Shown one piece after another: positions 25,901 to 33,250 of a stretch of DNA of 64,000 bases. The translations under genes and the position numbers were made by a program. This stretch comes from JADLHS01 sp964594985 (GTDB lineage Bacteria; Verrucomicrobiota; Verrucomicrobiia; Limisphaerales; JADLHS01). The first letter of the stretch is position 1. Each line of letters begins with the position of its first letter. The notes beneath the pieces were generated by a model, which was given only the letters and a program-made list of their open reading frames with translations, made no database searches and was not told where the DNA came from. The DNA lies in contig CAZQNQ010000028.1 in NCBI GenBank assembly GCA_964594985.1, forward strand, positions 1 through 64,000, written 5' to 3'.

Positions 25901-27657
25901 GCATCACCGGGGCAACTGCAATCGTGAAGACCAACACTGGCACACTCGTTCTGAATACGGTGAACACCCATACGGGTGGCACCATCATCGGCCAGGGTAT
26001 CTTGATGATCAGCAATGCCACGGCCTTGGGCCCGGTGGGCGGCAATGTGCGACTGAATGGCGGGACGCTGCAGTTGGCGGCGAATACCACCAGTTCCAAT
26101 GCGATCACGACTGCGACCGCCTCCTCGATTGAGGTGAACCCTGGCGTTACGGCTAATTTCATCGGGACGCTCAGTGGTGCCGCAAGATTGTCCAAACGGG
26201 GCGAGGGCACGCTGGGAATCAGTGGCACGAACACCCCGACCGGCAGCCTGTCGATCGTTGGCGGCACTGTACAAATCACGGGTGGCGCCACCACGTTTGG
26301 GGCCGGCCCTAATTATGTGGGGTATCTGAATGGCAGTCCCAGTTTGAACCTGACCGGCGGAAGCAACTATTTTGCGGGAGACTTCCGCGTCGGCGGTTCG
26401 GACGCCAACGGATTGGGCATCACGCCCACCGGCACAGTCACCATCGCCAACAGCACCTTGTCGGTGGGTTCATTGACCATTGCCCGCGGTAACAACATTC
26501 AAAACTCGGCCGTTGGCACTGTCACGGTGAACAGTGGCGGCACCTTGAATTCCGAGGGAGACATCGTCGTTGACTTCGCCGGGGACGCCAACAACGACGC
26601 CGTCCTTAATTTGAATGCGGGGGGCACGGTGAACCTTGCGACCACGACGACGCGCTGGTTTATCGTGAGTCAGTGGGACTTGGGTGATGCCACGGTGAAT
26701 ATCAACGGCGGGCAGCTTAACCTGAGTGCCAACACCGCCCTGCGTTTCGCCACCGGTAATAACAGTGGCACCAACGTCGTCAACCTTAACTCGGGCGCGA
26801 TTACCTTCTATAGCGACAACAAGACGACGGTGGGCGGTACGGGGGTACTAGACCTGCATCAGGGCAGCGGCGCTTCCGCCAATACCTTCAACCTCAACGG
26901 CGGGGTGTTGTCCACCTTCGGCGTTATAACAGCTAACAATACCGGTTCGCGCGCGTTCAACTTCAACGGCGGCACGCTGCGCGCCATCGGTAACAATGCG
27001 ACGTTCTTCTCCGTCGGGACGGGAAATGCGGCGGCGAACGTGCGCAACGGTGGGGCGATCATTGACACCGCTGGCTTCATTGTTACAAACGCTCAAGTAT
27101 TGCGGCATTCGGACATCGCGGGAGACAATGCCATTGACGGTGGGTTGACCAAGCTCGGTGCGGGCACCTTGACCTTGACGGCGAGCAATAACTACACGGG
27201 GAACACCACTGTCAACAACGGCACGTTGGCTATTAACTCGCCCTATCTGCCCGACACCGCGAATGTCAACATTGCTGCCAGTGGCAAGCTTCAGTTGAAC
27301 TTCGCCGGCACGGATGTGGTGAATGGGTTGACCATTGCCGGGGTCACGCAAGCGAACGGAACCTATGGGGCCACGGGATCTGGCGCCGCAAACATTGATG
27401 ATGTTCACTTTGCCGGCCCGGGCGTGTTACAGGTCGGTCCGCCCAAGCCGGCTCTGAACGTAACGCAGGCTGGGAATACGCTGACCTTCAACTGGAGCGG
27501 AGCCTACAAGTTGGTGGCGCAGACGAATTCGCTGGGAGTGGGGCTGCAAAGTGGGGCGGTCTGGTATGACGTTCCGGGTGGTACCACCAGCGGGGTGGCG
27601 ATAACCATTGATCCGGCCCAACCGACGGTGTTCTTCGGGCTTGCCCCGACTCCGTAA
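22960..27657 (+). CDS. Secreted protein with LamG domain and autotransporter-associated beta-strand repeats
   Basis: A 1565-residue protein. The ATG at 22960 was chosen because a typical signal peptide follows at once (RRTAASLLLLLAVMLTLGG, cut near residue 34). Then come a LamG/concanavalin-type domain (about 35-265, IAYWNFEDGIDGQPF), an Ig-like domain (about 277-355, NYDCVLANGFSSVTSSVATL) and a long threonine/asparagine/glycine-rich beta-helix region. At least four autotransporter-associated repeats are clear, near residues 746, 989, 1077 and 1396 (pattern GGLTKxGxGTLTLxxxxxYTG). The last 70 residues (TFNWSGAYKLVAQTNSLGVG..) form a domain shared with two other secreted proteins in the window. 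No outer-membrane beta-barrel and no PEP-CTERM tail are present, so how it crosses the outer membrane is unclear. It is followed by a strong terminator. Confidence 0.9.
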   Translation: MKMQSQTHHQTRRTAASLLLLLAVMLTLGGNSFAATIAYWNFEDGIDGQPFNPVSQPTGSTGSVDVVSSTLMRGFDATVGASFTAATYGTGLGANFNAAQDGYVTEGALHNWGPTNWTVEVMVYLRTLAGWNSLIGRDGSSVGGLPSDFYLQNNGVNDQFRIDYLAADGTRRILDGTYAPQANTWYALAVVNDGVTLSMWLDDGTGYAQIGALDMSAQTPEANALTNSLLNWTFGRGWYNGGLVDRINGIMDNIRFSDVALTAAEFIQFPTNVFVLSGPTPASQTVALGNPFSFSIVAGGVSPTYQWRHAGTNLPGETSPTYSVAVSTTAHLGNYDCVLANGFSSVTSSVATLNLHVPRNLTWGGLAGGWDTTTANWTTNNGGSFLAYIETDNVRFDPFGVAQPVVTLNAAHTPTSVTVSNAGYTFAGAAISNASLTVENNGTLVLSNVVSFGNSTINSGSLHLFTTNNALGNLAIAAGGKVNLNGNSQSAAGLSGAGLISSTSGAPVLTFGSGNANATWSGSITNEGGNPSFIKVGTGTNTFSGSNYLAGAAASQVNGGGLIIPAGGALVPSGTAEFWVAQGATTGYAEVSGGSLSVSNWFVVGRNAATANGTFVLNSGTVSKQGGGNVVVGSLGATGKLIVNGGQFLNNANLWLGENAGANATLYLNGGLLQATQVRVNGTGVAISYAYFNGGTLQATAASADFIPSPTIGVIQAGGLVFDNNGNDITITSMLVEDSLTPSTGGGLTKMGTGTLTLSGGYNYTGPTIVKNGTLALNPAAAVSSPDVVVSNASLSISSGTLNAGDVTLGNGAVLNLNYGDLLANPGSPMIAAGGNLTASGTTITINIQANGLVPGTIPLITYGGSTLGSIANFVLGPLPPGVTANLVNAANSLNLNVTAAGQNLSWYGDVNNIWNINSAANWANSLVPGAKYLEYGSVGDPVKFDDTAAGNYDVNLTASVHPFSVTVNAANNYSITGAGGITGATAIVKTNTGTLVLNTVNTHTGGTIIGQGILMISNATALGPVGGNVRLNGGTLQLAANTTSSNAITTATASSIEVNPGVTANFIGTLSGAARLSKRGEGTLGISGTNTPTGSLSIVGGTVQITGGATTFGAGPNYVGYLNGSPSLNLTGGSNYFAGDFRVGGSDANGLGITPTGTVTIANSTLSVGSLTIARGNNIQNSAVGTVTVNSGGTLNSEGDIVVDFAGDANNDAVLNLNAGGTVNLATTTTRWFIVSQWDLGDATVNINGGQLNLSANTALRFATGNNSGTNVVNLNSGAITFYSDNKTTVGGTGVLDLHQGSGASANTFNLNGGVLSTFGVITANNTGSRAFNFNGGTLRAIGNNATFFSVGTGNAAANVRNGGAIIDTAGFIVTNAQVLRHSDIAGDNAIDGGLTKLGAGTLTLTASNNYTGNTTVNNGTLAINSPYLPDTANVNIAASGKLQLNFAGTDVVNGLTIAGVTQANGTYGATGSGAANIDDVHFAGPGVLQVGPPKPALNVTQAGNTLTFNWSGAYKLVAQTNSLGVGLQSGAVWYDVPGGTTSGVAITIDPAQPTVFFGLAPTP

Positions 27658-27685
27658 GGCGCGCTCGCTGGAGTAAAATGACTGG

Positions 27686-27720
27686 AGGGCGACGCCTTGC
27701 AGGGGCGTCGCCCTATTATT
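27686..27720 (+). terminator. Terminator after the beta-strand-repeat protein
   Basis: AGGGCGACGCC (27686-27696) pairs perfectly with GGCGTCGCCCT (27704-27714) around a 7-base loop. Only a weak T-rich tail (ATTATT) follows, so it may work in part as a bidirectional barrier. Confidence 0.75.
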
Positions 27721-27911
27721 GACCGGTGAATAACGAACATGAAACGCAGTTGGATAAACGAGTCCGATTTTTGTGTGCGAACAGCTCTGAATGTATTGGC
27801 GGGACTGCACGGCCACCGCTTCGAATCACGCCAATCACCGGTTGCGATGTTCAAGTGCCATCCCGAACCGGCAAAATGCGCGTCCGGGTGCGGCACCCCT
27901 CAATCTGCGGC

Positions 27912-27917
27912 TATAAT
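27912..27917 (+). promoter_or_regulatory. Possible -10 box of the pseudopilin gene
   Basis: A perfect TATAAT lies 50 bases before the ATG. No good -35 box sits 16-18 bases upstream, so this is only a candidate. Confidence 0.3.
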
Positions 27918-27967
27918 ATTACCAAAAACCCTTACGTAAGAACTGACGGACAAACTTTATTGCCACC

Positions 27968-28774
27968 ATGAAAAATAGCAGCACCAACCGTAAACAAGCT
28001 CCCGAGGTTCAAATCGGCTTTACCCTGATTGAGTTGCTCGTCGTGATCGCGATCATCGCGATCTTGGCGGCGATGTTGTTGCCGGCACTGGCGAAGGCCA
28101 AGGAGAAGGCCAAACGCATCACCTGCCTCAACAATCTGCGGCAGTTTGCCATTGCCACGACGATGTATGCCGGGGATTACAAAGATAAGCTCCCTGCCAC
28201 CACTGGCCAGTGGGCTTGGGATATTGACGATAGTGTGGCCCAAGCGATGATTGCCAGCGGGCTCAAGAAAAAGACCTTCTACTGCCCGGGCACGGCGCCG
28301 CGGTTCAACGACGATTTGAATTTCAATAACCTCTCCCCAAACAGTCTCTGGAACTTTTTTGCCAATGAGGGGACCCAACCCCCCCCCATTCACGTGATCG
28401 GCTACGTCATGGCGTTTGACTGTGCCTCACTCTCTCAGTCCAATCGGAATTACACCATCGTGAACGAACAGTATAAGGTGAATGCGTTCCAAAGTTTTGC
28501 TCAATCGGTCAGTGATCGGCCTTTGATTTCCGATGCCAACATCAGCGATAGTTTGGCTGGTACCGCCGCTAATCCGCCGACAACTGGGGCCGGTTTTACG
28601 GATGTGGAAGGTGGCTTTGCCATTAACGGCGCGAAAGTCTATCATCTGAGTCCGCACCTGAAAGGCAAAGTGCCTGACGGGGGTCATATCGCCTTCAAGG
28701 ACGGGCACGTCCAATGGCGCAAATTCCAATCCATGGTCCAACGCGCTGAAAGACAGAAAGGCTTCTGGTGGTAA
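27968..28774 (+). CDS. Type II secretion/type IV-like pseudopilin with DGHV tail
   Basis: A 268-residue protein. After a 17-residue leader comes the prepilin peptidase site G/FTLIELLVVIAIIAILAAML, with glycine at -1, phenylalanine at +1 and glutamate at +5, followed by the long hydrophobic helix and the usual ALAKAKEKAKRITCLNNLRQ. The end contains HIAFKDGHVQWRKFQ, the DG-type motif typical of the many pseudopilin-like proteins of Verrucomicrobia and Planctomycetes. The globular part is of unknown function. No other pilus or secretion gene lies nearby, so assembly would depend on genes elsewhere. Confidence 0.93.
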   Translation: MKNSSTNRKQAPEVQIGFTLIELLVVIAIIAILAAMLLPALAKAKEKAKRITCLNNLRQFAIATTMYAGDYKDKLPATTGQWAWDIDDSVAQAMIASGLKKKTFYCPGTAPRFNDDLNFNNLSPNSLWNFFANEGTQPPPIHVIGYVMAFDCASLSQSNRNYTIVNEQYKVNAFQSFAQSVSDRPLISDANISDSLAGTAANPPTTGAGFTDVEGGFAINGAKVYHLSPHLKGKVPDGGHIAFKDGHVQWRKFQSMVQRAERQKGFWW

Positions 28775-28908
28775 AAGTGCCAGAGATTTTACCGCTCTAA
28801 AGAGATTGTCTGAATCCGCTCAAGCAAGCTGGCTGGGCCTAAGCAGATGAAAATCAGCCCACAGGTATCGCTGTAATCAAGGCTGCGCAAACTTGAGCCC
28901 GCCCAAGA

Positions 28909-29454
28909 TCATTTCGCGGCGATCGCGGCTTCGATCGCTTTGGTCAGCTCTTCCGAATCGGGTTTTACGCCGGAATCGAAGCGTTGGAGGATTTTGCCGT
29001 CTTTGCCGACGAGGAACTTGTTGAAGTTCCATTTGATGTCGCCGGGGAAGGGTGAGTCTTTGCCCGCGAGCAGGGTGTAGAGCGGATGGCGATTGGCCCC
29101 ATTCACTTCGATTTTGTCGAACAGCGGGAACGTGACGCTGTATTTGCTGGAGCAGAATTGTTTGATCTCCTCGTTTGTGCCGGGTTCTTGCCCGCCGAAT
29201 TGATTGCACGGGAAGCCCAGGATCACGAAGCCCTGGTCCTTGTATTTTTGATAGGTGGCTTCCAGCCCGCCGTATTGCTTGGTATAACCGCACTTGGACG
29301 CGACGTTGACGATGAGCACGGCTTTGCCTTTGTAGGCGGCGAGCGTGGTGTCCTTGCCGTCAATGTCCTTGAGCTTGATGTCGTAGAGGGATTGGGCGGT
29401 GGCGGCGATGGTGGTCATGGCGAGGAGGGAGGCGATCAGGGTGACGGTGTTCAT
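28909..29454 (-). CDS. Glutathione peroxidase family protein, exported
   Basis: The 181 residues carry a signal peptide (VTLIASLLAMTTIAATAQS) and then the glutathione peroxidase fold: NVASKCGYTKQY with the peroxidatic cysteine in place of selenocysteine, GFPCNQFGGQEPGTNEEI with the probable resolving cysteine, and WNFNKFLVGKDG with the conserved tryptophan and asparagine. Such cysteine enzymes usually take electrons from thioredoxin-like donors rather than glutathione. Export points to periplasmic peroxide removal. A second ATG three codons upstream (29463) is possible; neither has a clear ribosome binding site. Confidence 0.93.
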   Translation of the reverse strand: MNTVTLIASLLAMTTIAATAQSLYDIKLKDIDGKDTTLAAYKGKAVLIVNVASKCGYTKQYGGLEATYQKYKDQGFVILGFPCNQFGGQEPGTNEEIKQFCSSKYSVTFPLFDKIEVNGANRHPLYTLLAGKDSPFPGDIKWNFNKFLVGKDGKILQRFDSGVKPDSEELTKAIEAAIAAK

Positions 29455-29526
29455 GTGGAGCATAGTTAGTTTGGCTTAGGCAACTGTCAAACGGAGCAAA
29501 TAGGACGGAGCAGGGTGGGGCGGCAT

Positions 29527-30276
29527 TCATCTGCTGGCGACCAGGCTTCGCTCGGTTTCGGAGAGAACCTTCCATTTGCCCGGCGGTAAATCTCCGAGCA
29601 AAAACCGGCCAATCCGCACGCGAACCAGCCGTAAAGTCGGATGGCCGATGGCGGCGGTCATGCGGCGGACTTGACGGTTTTTGCCTTCAATCAATTCCAG
29701 CGCAATCCAACAGTCCGGCACACTTTTGCGGAAACGGACCGGCGGGGTGCGCGGGAAAATCATGGGAGCACCCCGTTCCCTGTTTCTGTAGGGCGGACAT
29801 TCCTGTCCGCCGGTGCGGGCGACTTTCCAGTCGCCCGTTTCCTCGGAACACCGGACTGGAAAGTCCGGTGCACCGGCAGGCTGGAAAGCCTGCCCTACGT
29901 TGCGGGGGGGCGGCAGGTCGGCTGCGGGAAATTCGGATGTCACGACCGGCTGCGGCTCCAGCAGCCACGCGCGACAGGGCAGAGTTTTGCGGCTTTGAAT
30001 CACCAGGCCGCGCGATAACTGTTGCAGCGCCTCCGCCGAGGGAATCCGTTCCACCTGCGCCCAATACTCGCGTTCGTGGGCGTGGCGGGGTTCGAGCAGC
30101 CGGGCGTTCCATTCCACCTCGTCACTCAACAGCAGCAGTCCCTCGGAGTCGGCGTCCAGTCGGCCGATGGGATAAACATTCTTGGGAAAACCAAACTCCG
30201 CCAGCGGACGATTCGGCGAGCCGTCCGGCGTAAACTGCGACAGCACGCCGTAGGGTTTATGGAAGGCGATCAGCAC
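29527..30276 (-). CDS. RsuA/RluE-family pseudouridine synthase with in-frame repeat insertion
   Basis: The family converts specific rRNA uridines to pseudouridine; RluE acts on 23S rRNA. The protein has the opening IAFHKPYGVLSQF, the catalytic GRLDADSEGLLLL (D41) and the ending EGKNRQVRRMTAAIGHPTLRL. It is 249 residues, about 36 more than RluE of E. coli. The excess is residues V127-Y163, encoded exactly by the 111-bp four-hairpin element at 29788-29898, between the segment LLEPQPVVTSEF and the conserved PRTPPVRFRKSVPDCW. The frame is kept because 111 is divisible by three. The start is a GTG. Whether the enzyme tolerates the insertion is unknown; it falls in a region that is variable in the family. 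Confidence 0.9.
   Translation of the reverse strand: MLIAFHKPYGVLSQFTPDGSPNRPLAEFGFPKNVYPIGRLDADSEGLLLLSDEVEWNARLLEPRHAHEREYWAQVERIPSAEALQQLSRGLVIQSRKTLPCRAWLLEPQPVVTSEFPAADLPPPRNVGQAFQPAGAPDFPVRCSEETGDWKVARTGGQECPPYRNRERGAPMIFPRTPPVRFRKSVPDCWIALELIEGKNRQVRRMTAAIGHPTLRLVRVRIGRFLLGDLPPGKWKVLSETERSLVASR
29788..29898. repeat. Four-hairpin array element, copy 2, inside a coding region
   Basis: Four 8-bp stems with 4-base loops in a row: GGCGGACA/TGTCCGCC (loop TTCC), GGGCGACT/AGTCGCCC (loop TTCC), ACCGGACT/AGTCCGGT (loop GGAA), GGCAGGCT/AGCCTGCC (loop GGAA). The ends GTAGGG and CCCTAC are inverted. Hairpins 2, 3 and 4 are identical to those of the copy at 22630-22739; hairpin 1 differs. It supplies 37 codons of the pseudouridine synthase. 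Confidence 0.92.
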
Positions 30277-30460
30277 ATCCGCAGGTTAAAAGGCGACTCC
30301 GCCGTGTCCAGCGATTTGCATGGTTCCCCCGAAATTAACGGGCAGATTACCCTTGGAAACACGCGGTTATTCGCAGGTTACTGCCGACGACCGTAATTCA
30401 TCCCAGTAAGAAATATGTTGCCACGGTAACGCCTCGGGGCTTACAAGTCTGCCGCGTCAC

Positions 30461-33250
30461 ATGGGCAAAACCCTCATCATCGCGGAGAAACCGTCGGTCG
30501 CCAGCGACATCAGCAAGGCGCTCGGCAAGTTCCAGAAGCAACAGGACTACTTCGAGAACGACGAATACGTCATCTCGTCGGCGGTCGGTCATCTGCTCAC
30601 CATCGTGCCGCCGGAGGGCGTGGAAGCCGCGCGTGGCAAGTGGACGTTCAAGTGCCTGCCGGTCATCCCGCCGCACTTTGATCTTCAGCCCATCGAGAAG
30701 AACGAGAACCGGCTCAAGGTGCTCAAGAAGCTCATCAAGCGCGACGACGTGGACAAGCTGGTCAACGCTTGCGACGCCGGGCGCGAGGGCGAATTGATTT
30801 TCCGCAACATCGTCCGTTACACGAAAGCCAAACAGCCGATCCAGCGGCTCTGGCTGCAATCCATGACGCCCGCCGCCATCCGGGAAGGTTTCGCGGCGTT
30901 GCGCACGGATGAATCCATGCAGCCATTGTCTGATGCCGCGACGAGTCGCAGCGAGGCGGATTGGCTTGTGGGCATCAACGGCACGCGGGCGATGACCGCG
31001 TTCAACTCCAAGCTCGGCGGTTTCTTCAAGACGACCGTGGGCCGTGTGCAGACGCCGACGCTGGCGATTCTCGTCGAACGCGAGAAAAAGATTCGCGAGT
31101 TTGTGCCGCGCGATTTCTGGGAAGTCCTCGGGACGTTCGATGCCACGGCGGGGCAATACGTCGGTCGCTGGTTTGATGAGAAGTTTGCCAAGGCGGACGA
31201 CGAGCAACTCAAGGCCGAGCGCGTCTGGGACGTGGCCCGCGCCGAAGCGATCAAGGCCAAGTGTCTCGGCAAACCCGGCATCGTCACCGAGGAAAGCAAG
31301 CCCAGCACGTCGCTCTCGCCGTTGCTCTATGATTTGACGAGCTTGCAGCGCGACGCGAACTCGCGGTTTGGATTCAGTGCCAAGAACACCTTGGGCCTCG
31401 CGCAGGCGCTTTACGAAAAGCACAAGGTGCTCACGTATCCGAGAACGGATTCGCGCGCCCTGCCGGAGGATTACCTCAACACCGTCAAGAGCACGCTGAC
31501 GATGTTGAATGGCGTGACGGGCTATTCCTCGTTCGCCGATCAGATTCTCAACAGCGGCTGGGTGCGTCCGAACAAGCGCATCTTCAACAACGCGAAAGTT
31601 TCGGACCACTTCGCGATCATCCCGACGACGCAAGCGCCAAAAGGTTTGTCCGAGCCGGAACAAAAACTTTACGACCTCGTCACGAAGCGGTTTCTCGCCA
31701 TCTTTTATCCGGCGGCGGAATTTCTCGAAACCATGCGCATCACGCGGGTGGAGGGCGAGCCGTTCAAGAGCGCGGGCAAGGTCTTGGTGCAGCCGGGTTG
31801 GTTGACGGTTTACGGCAAGCAATCGGATTCGGATGAAACCCCGAGCCTCGTGCCGGTGAAGCCGAGCGAATCCGTCCAGACCAGCGGCATCGAGGTGAAG
31901 CAAAACGTCACCAAGCCGCCGGCCCGCTATTCGGAAGCGACGTTGCTTTCGGCGATGGAAGGCGCGGGCAAGCTTGTGGATGACGAGGAATTGCGCGCCG
32001 CGATGAGCGAGAAAGGGCTCGGCACTCCGGCGACGCGCGCGGCGATCATCGAAGGGTTGATCTACGAGAATTATCTGCAGCGCAACGGTCGCGAGTTACA
32101 GGCGACGGCGAAGGCGTTCTCGTTGATGGAATTGTTGAACGGGCTGGGCATTCCCGAACTCACGAAGCCGGAGCTGACGGGCGATTGGGAATTCCAGTTG
32201 CGGGAGATGCAGCGGAAGAAGATCAGCCGCGGACAGTTCATGAAGGGCATCGAGGAGATGACCCGGCGCATCGTGGATCGCGCCAAACTGTTTGAGCAGG
32301 ACACGATTCCCGGCGACTTCGGGATGCTGAAGGTGGCCTGTCCGAAGTGCGGCGGCGAGGTGCATGAGAAGTATAAACATTATCAGTGCATCAAGTGCGA
32401 TTTTCAGGTGTGGAAAACTTTGTGCGGGCGGATGTTTGAGCCGGAGGAAGTCGAGACGCTCATCACCACCAAGCAGGTCGGGCCGTTGCAGGGTTTCATG
32501 AGCAAGAAGGGTTTCCCCTTTGCCGCGCTGCTCAAGATGAACGCCGAGCACAAAGTGGAGTTCGATTTCGGCAACAGCGAGAACAAGGACGGCGAAGCGG
32601 CCGTGCCGATGGACTTCACCGGCAAAGAATCGCTGGGCAAATGTCCGGCCTGTGGCGGCCAGGTGTTCGATGGCGGAATGAATTACGTCTGCGAGAATCA
32701 GGCGGGCGTGGCGAAGTCCTGCAAGTTCCGCACGGGCAAAATCATTTTGCAGCAGGAAATTTCGCCGGAGCAGGTGAAGAAGCTGCTCGCGGAAGGGAAG
32801 ACGGATTTGTTGAAAGGTTTCGTCTCCAAAAAAACGAACCGTAAGTTTGAGGCGTTCCTGGTCGTGAAGGATGGAACGACCGCGTTTGAGTTCGCGCCCC
32901 GCGAGAAGAAGGGCAAGGGCAAGTCGTCTGAACCGCCGCCAAAGATTGATTTCACCGGCAAACCGGTCGTGGGCAAATGTCCCAAGTGCGGCGGTCAGGT
33001 ATTTGACGTCGAGGCGGGATACATTTGCGGGAACGCGCAGCTTGAGGCGAAGTCGTGCAAGTTCAAGATCGGCAAAACGATTCTGGAGCAACCCATCGAA
33101 GCCGCGCAGGCCGAGAAGATTCTCAAGACGAGCAAGAGCGACCTGTTGGACAAATTCATCTCCAAATCCGGCAAGCCGTTCCCCGCGTTCCTCGTGATGG
33201 ACAAGAAGGGCAAGATCACCTTCGAGTTCCCGCCGCGCGAAGGTGAGTAA
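30461..33250 (+). CDS. topB: DNA topoisomerase III-type (type IA)
   Basis: This enzyme relaxes or decatenates DNA by single-strand passage. The 929 residues start with the Toprim domain (KTLIIAEKPSVASDISKAL; NACDAGREGELIFRNI), followed by the type IA core with GRVQTPTLAIL and the active-site tyrosine Y326 in VLTYPRTDSRALPEDY. After about residue 625 come three Cys-rich C-terminal repeats, each starting CPKCGG or CPACGG and ending in a KxxKFxAFL-like segment; the first has the full CxxC..CxxC set. These are the zinc-ribbon-like repeats found in large TopB/TopA variants. The downstream oxidoreductase gene overlaps it by eight bases. Confidence 0.95.
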   Translation: MGKTLIIAEKPSVASDISKALGKFQKQQDYFENDEYVISSAVGHLLTIVPPEGVEAARGKWTFKCLPVIPPHFDLQPIEKNENRLKVLKKLIKRDDVDKLVNACDAGREGELIFRNIVRYTKAKQPIQRLWLQSMTPAAIREGFAALRTDESMQPLSDAATSRSEADWLVGINGTRAMTAFNSKLGGFFKTTVGRVQTPTLAILVEREKKIREFVPRDFWEVLGTFDATAGQYVGRWFDEKFAKADDEQLKAERVWDVARAEAIKAKCLGKPGIVTEESKPSTSLSPLLYDLTSLQRDANSRFGFSAKNTLGLAQALYEKHKVLTYPRTDSRALPEDYLNTVKSTLTMLNGVTGYSSFADQILNSGWVRPNKRIFNNAKVSDHFAIIPTTQAPKGLSEPEQKLYDLVTKRFLAIFYPAAEFLETMRITRVEGEPFKSAGKVLVQPGWLTVYGKQSDSDETPSLVPVKPSESVQTSGIEVKQNVTKPPARYSEATLLSAMEGAGKLVDDEELRAAMSEKGLGTPATRAAIIEGLIYENYLQRNGRELQATAKAFSLMELLNGLGIPELTKPELTGDWEFQLREMQRKKISRGQFMKGIEEMTRRIVDRAKLFEQDTIPGDFGMLKVACPKCGGEVHEKYKHYQCIKCDFQVWKTLCGRMFEPEEVETLITTKQVGPLQGFMSKKGFPFAALLKMNAEHKVEFDFGNSENKDGEAAVPMDFTGKESLGKCPACGGQVFDGGMNYVCENQAGVAKSCKFRTGKIILQQEISPEQVKKLLAEGKTDLLKGFVSKKTNRKFEAFLVVKDGTTAFEFAPREKKGKGKSSEPPPKIDFTGKPVVGKCPKCGGQVFDVEAGYICGNAQLEAKSCKFKIGKTILEQPIEAAQAEKILKTSKSDLLDKFISKSGKPFPAFLVMDKKGKITFEFPPREGE

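Larger units (their letters stand above)
27658..27967. other. Intergenic region before the pseudopilin gene
   Basis: It contains the terminator hairpin at 27686-27720 and, near its end, a perfect TATAAT at 27912-27917. Short open frames here have no recognisable product. Confidence 0.5.

Noticed and set aside
24859..26274. A 471-codon minus-strand frame within the beta-strand-repeat gene
   Set aside because: It is the complement of low-complexity Gly/Asn/Thr repeats and has no signal peptide or domain.
27739..27939. A 66-codon open frame before the pseudopilin gene
   Set aside because: No family, no ribosome binding site, cysteine/histidine/proline-rich composition, and it overlaps other equally open frames.
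28909..29454. A selenocysteine version of glutathione peroxidase
   Set aside because: The active-site codon is a cysteine codon (NVASKCGYT), and no in-frame TGA is involved.
30398..31903. A 501-codon minus-strand frame across topB
   Set aside because: Same shadow effect; the sequence is arginine- and histidine-rich with no recognisable family.
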